From assembly GCF_005434965.1 (NCBI RefSeq), contig NZ_SKCI01000002.1:1-64000 (forward strand): a DNA stretch of 64,000 nucleotides. Reading direction: 5' to 3'. This document shows positions 63,929 through 64,000 of the stretch, in pieces. The translations under genes and the position numbers were made by a program. How positions within the stretch are numbered: position 1 is the stretch's first letter; each line of letters starts with the position of its first letter. The notes beneath the pieces are model-generated. The model saw nothing but the letters and a program-made list of their open reading frames with translations, was not told the DNA's origin and did not search any database. Origin of the DNA: Marimonas lutisalis. GTDB lineage: Bacteria; Pseudomonadota; Alphaproteobacteria; Rhodobacterales; Rhodobacteraceae.

Positions 63929-64000
63929 TCGCCCGTGGCGACAAGCTGCCAGTTGGGGTCATCCGAGCCGAACACCCGCTCGAATGTCCACGTATCTTTC
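63925..64000 (-). CDS. Tim44-like domain protein, C-terminal end (cut by window edge)
   Basis: The last 24 residues before the stop, KDTWTFERVFGSDDPNWQLV and ATGE, match the end of Tim44/TimA-like alphaproteobacterial inner-membrane proteins. The stop overlaps the mltA start by 3 bp. The rest lies beyond the window. The Tim44-MltA-Smr order is conserved in Rhodobacteraceae. Confidence 0.75.
   Translation of the reverse strand, partial: KDTWTFERVFGSDDPNWQLVATGE

Noticed and set aside
1-64000. CRISPR arrays, rRNA genes or an origin of replication
   Set aside because: No regularly spaced repeats with unique spacers, no rRNA segments and no DnaA-box cluster with dnaA/parAB were seen.

Overview
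The window is a piece of chromosome from a high-GC alphaproteobacterium, most likely a marine Rhodobacteraceae (Roseobacter group). The evidence is the RegB/SenC/RegA redox-signalling cluster, a kinase-less DivL-like PAS protein beside regB, the alphaproteobacterial AddB/AddA pair, AmgK/MurU, the Tim44-MltA-Smr-HslUV neighbourhood, the hemD-mic60-hemY cluster, and three tandem type-I-secreted RTX proteins.

Layout. (1) 1-9.4 kb, backbone: three leftward RTX calcium-binding protein genes (the first cut by the window edge), then a rightward pxpB-pxpC-pxpA 5-oxoprolinase operon, a short-chain dehydrogenase, and a convergent alpha/beta hydrolase. (2) 9.5-29.6 kb: an accessory island inserted in the anticodon loop of a tRNA-Thr gene. 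The 3' half of the original tRNA lies at the left end (9503-9548) and the matching 5' half at the right end (29598-29636). A third tRNA 3' half in the middle (19923-19968) splits the island into two modules. An intact tRNA-Thr(CGT) copy sits just inside the right end. CCCTACTAAT-type direct repeats lie near each attachment core and look like integrase arm sites, but no integrase gene remains. The left module holds a VapE-like primase/helicase fused to the tail of a DCC (DUF393) protein, an IS6-like transposase relic, a mandelate-racemase-family enzyme, a haloalkane dehalogenase, two GNAT acetyltransferases, a thioesterase, an enoyl-CoA hydratase, small NTF2-like and DUF1330 proteins, and a family of dispersed non-coding repeats. 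The right module holds an MDR oxidoreductase, two LuxR-type regulators with N-terminal HTH (one broken by a nonsense codon), an NTF2-like/MFS/PF06684 operon, and decayed ExoI-like and type I restriction-modification genes. (3) 29.7-64 kb, backbone: hemY-mic60-hemD diverging from tsaD-gpsA-yciI-EVE; small membrane and conserved hypothetical genes; a ketopantoate-reductase-like gene; ahcY; an FkbM methyltransferase; HD and GNAT proteins; a GT61 glycosyltransferase; regA-senC diverging from regB-divL; the tsaE-amgK-murU-addB-addA-trxA run; a capsule-type protein; hslVU; an MFS transporter; and smr-mltA-tim44 (the last cut by the window edge).

Working together. The backbone covers haem synthesis and redox control (hem genes, RegB/RegA, SenC), peptidoglycan turnover (MltA, AmgK, MurU), double-strand-break repair (AddAB), tRNA t6A modification (TsaD, TsaE) and proteolysis (HslUV). 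The island looks like an immobilised, decaying accretion of two elements whose surviving intact genes are mainly catabolic or detoxifying. The best leads are the anticodon-loop split of tRNA-Thr with a spare tRNA supplied by the island, the nested attachment and arm sites, the VapE-DCC chimera, the N-terminal-HTH regulator pair, and the dispersed repeats.
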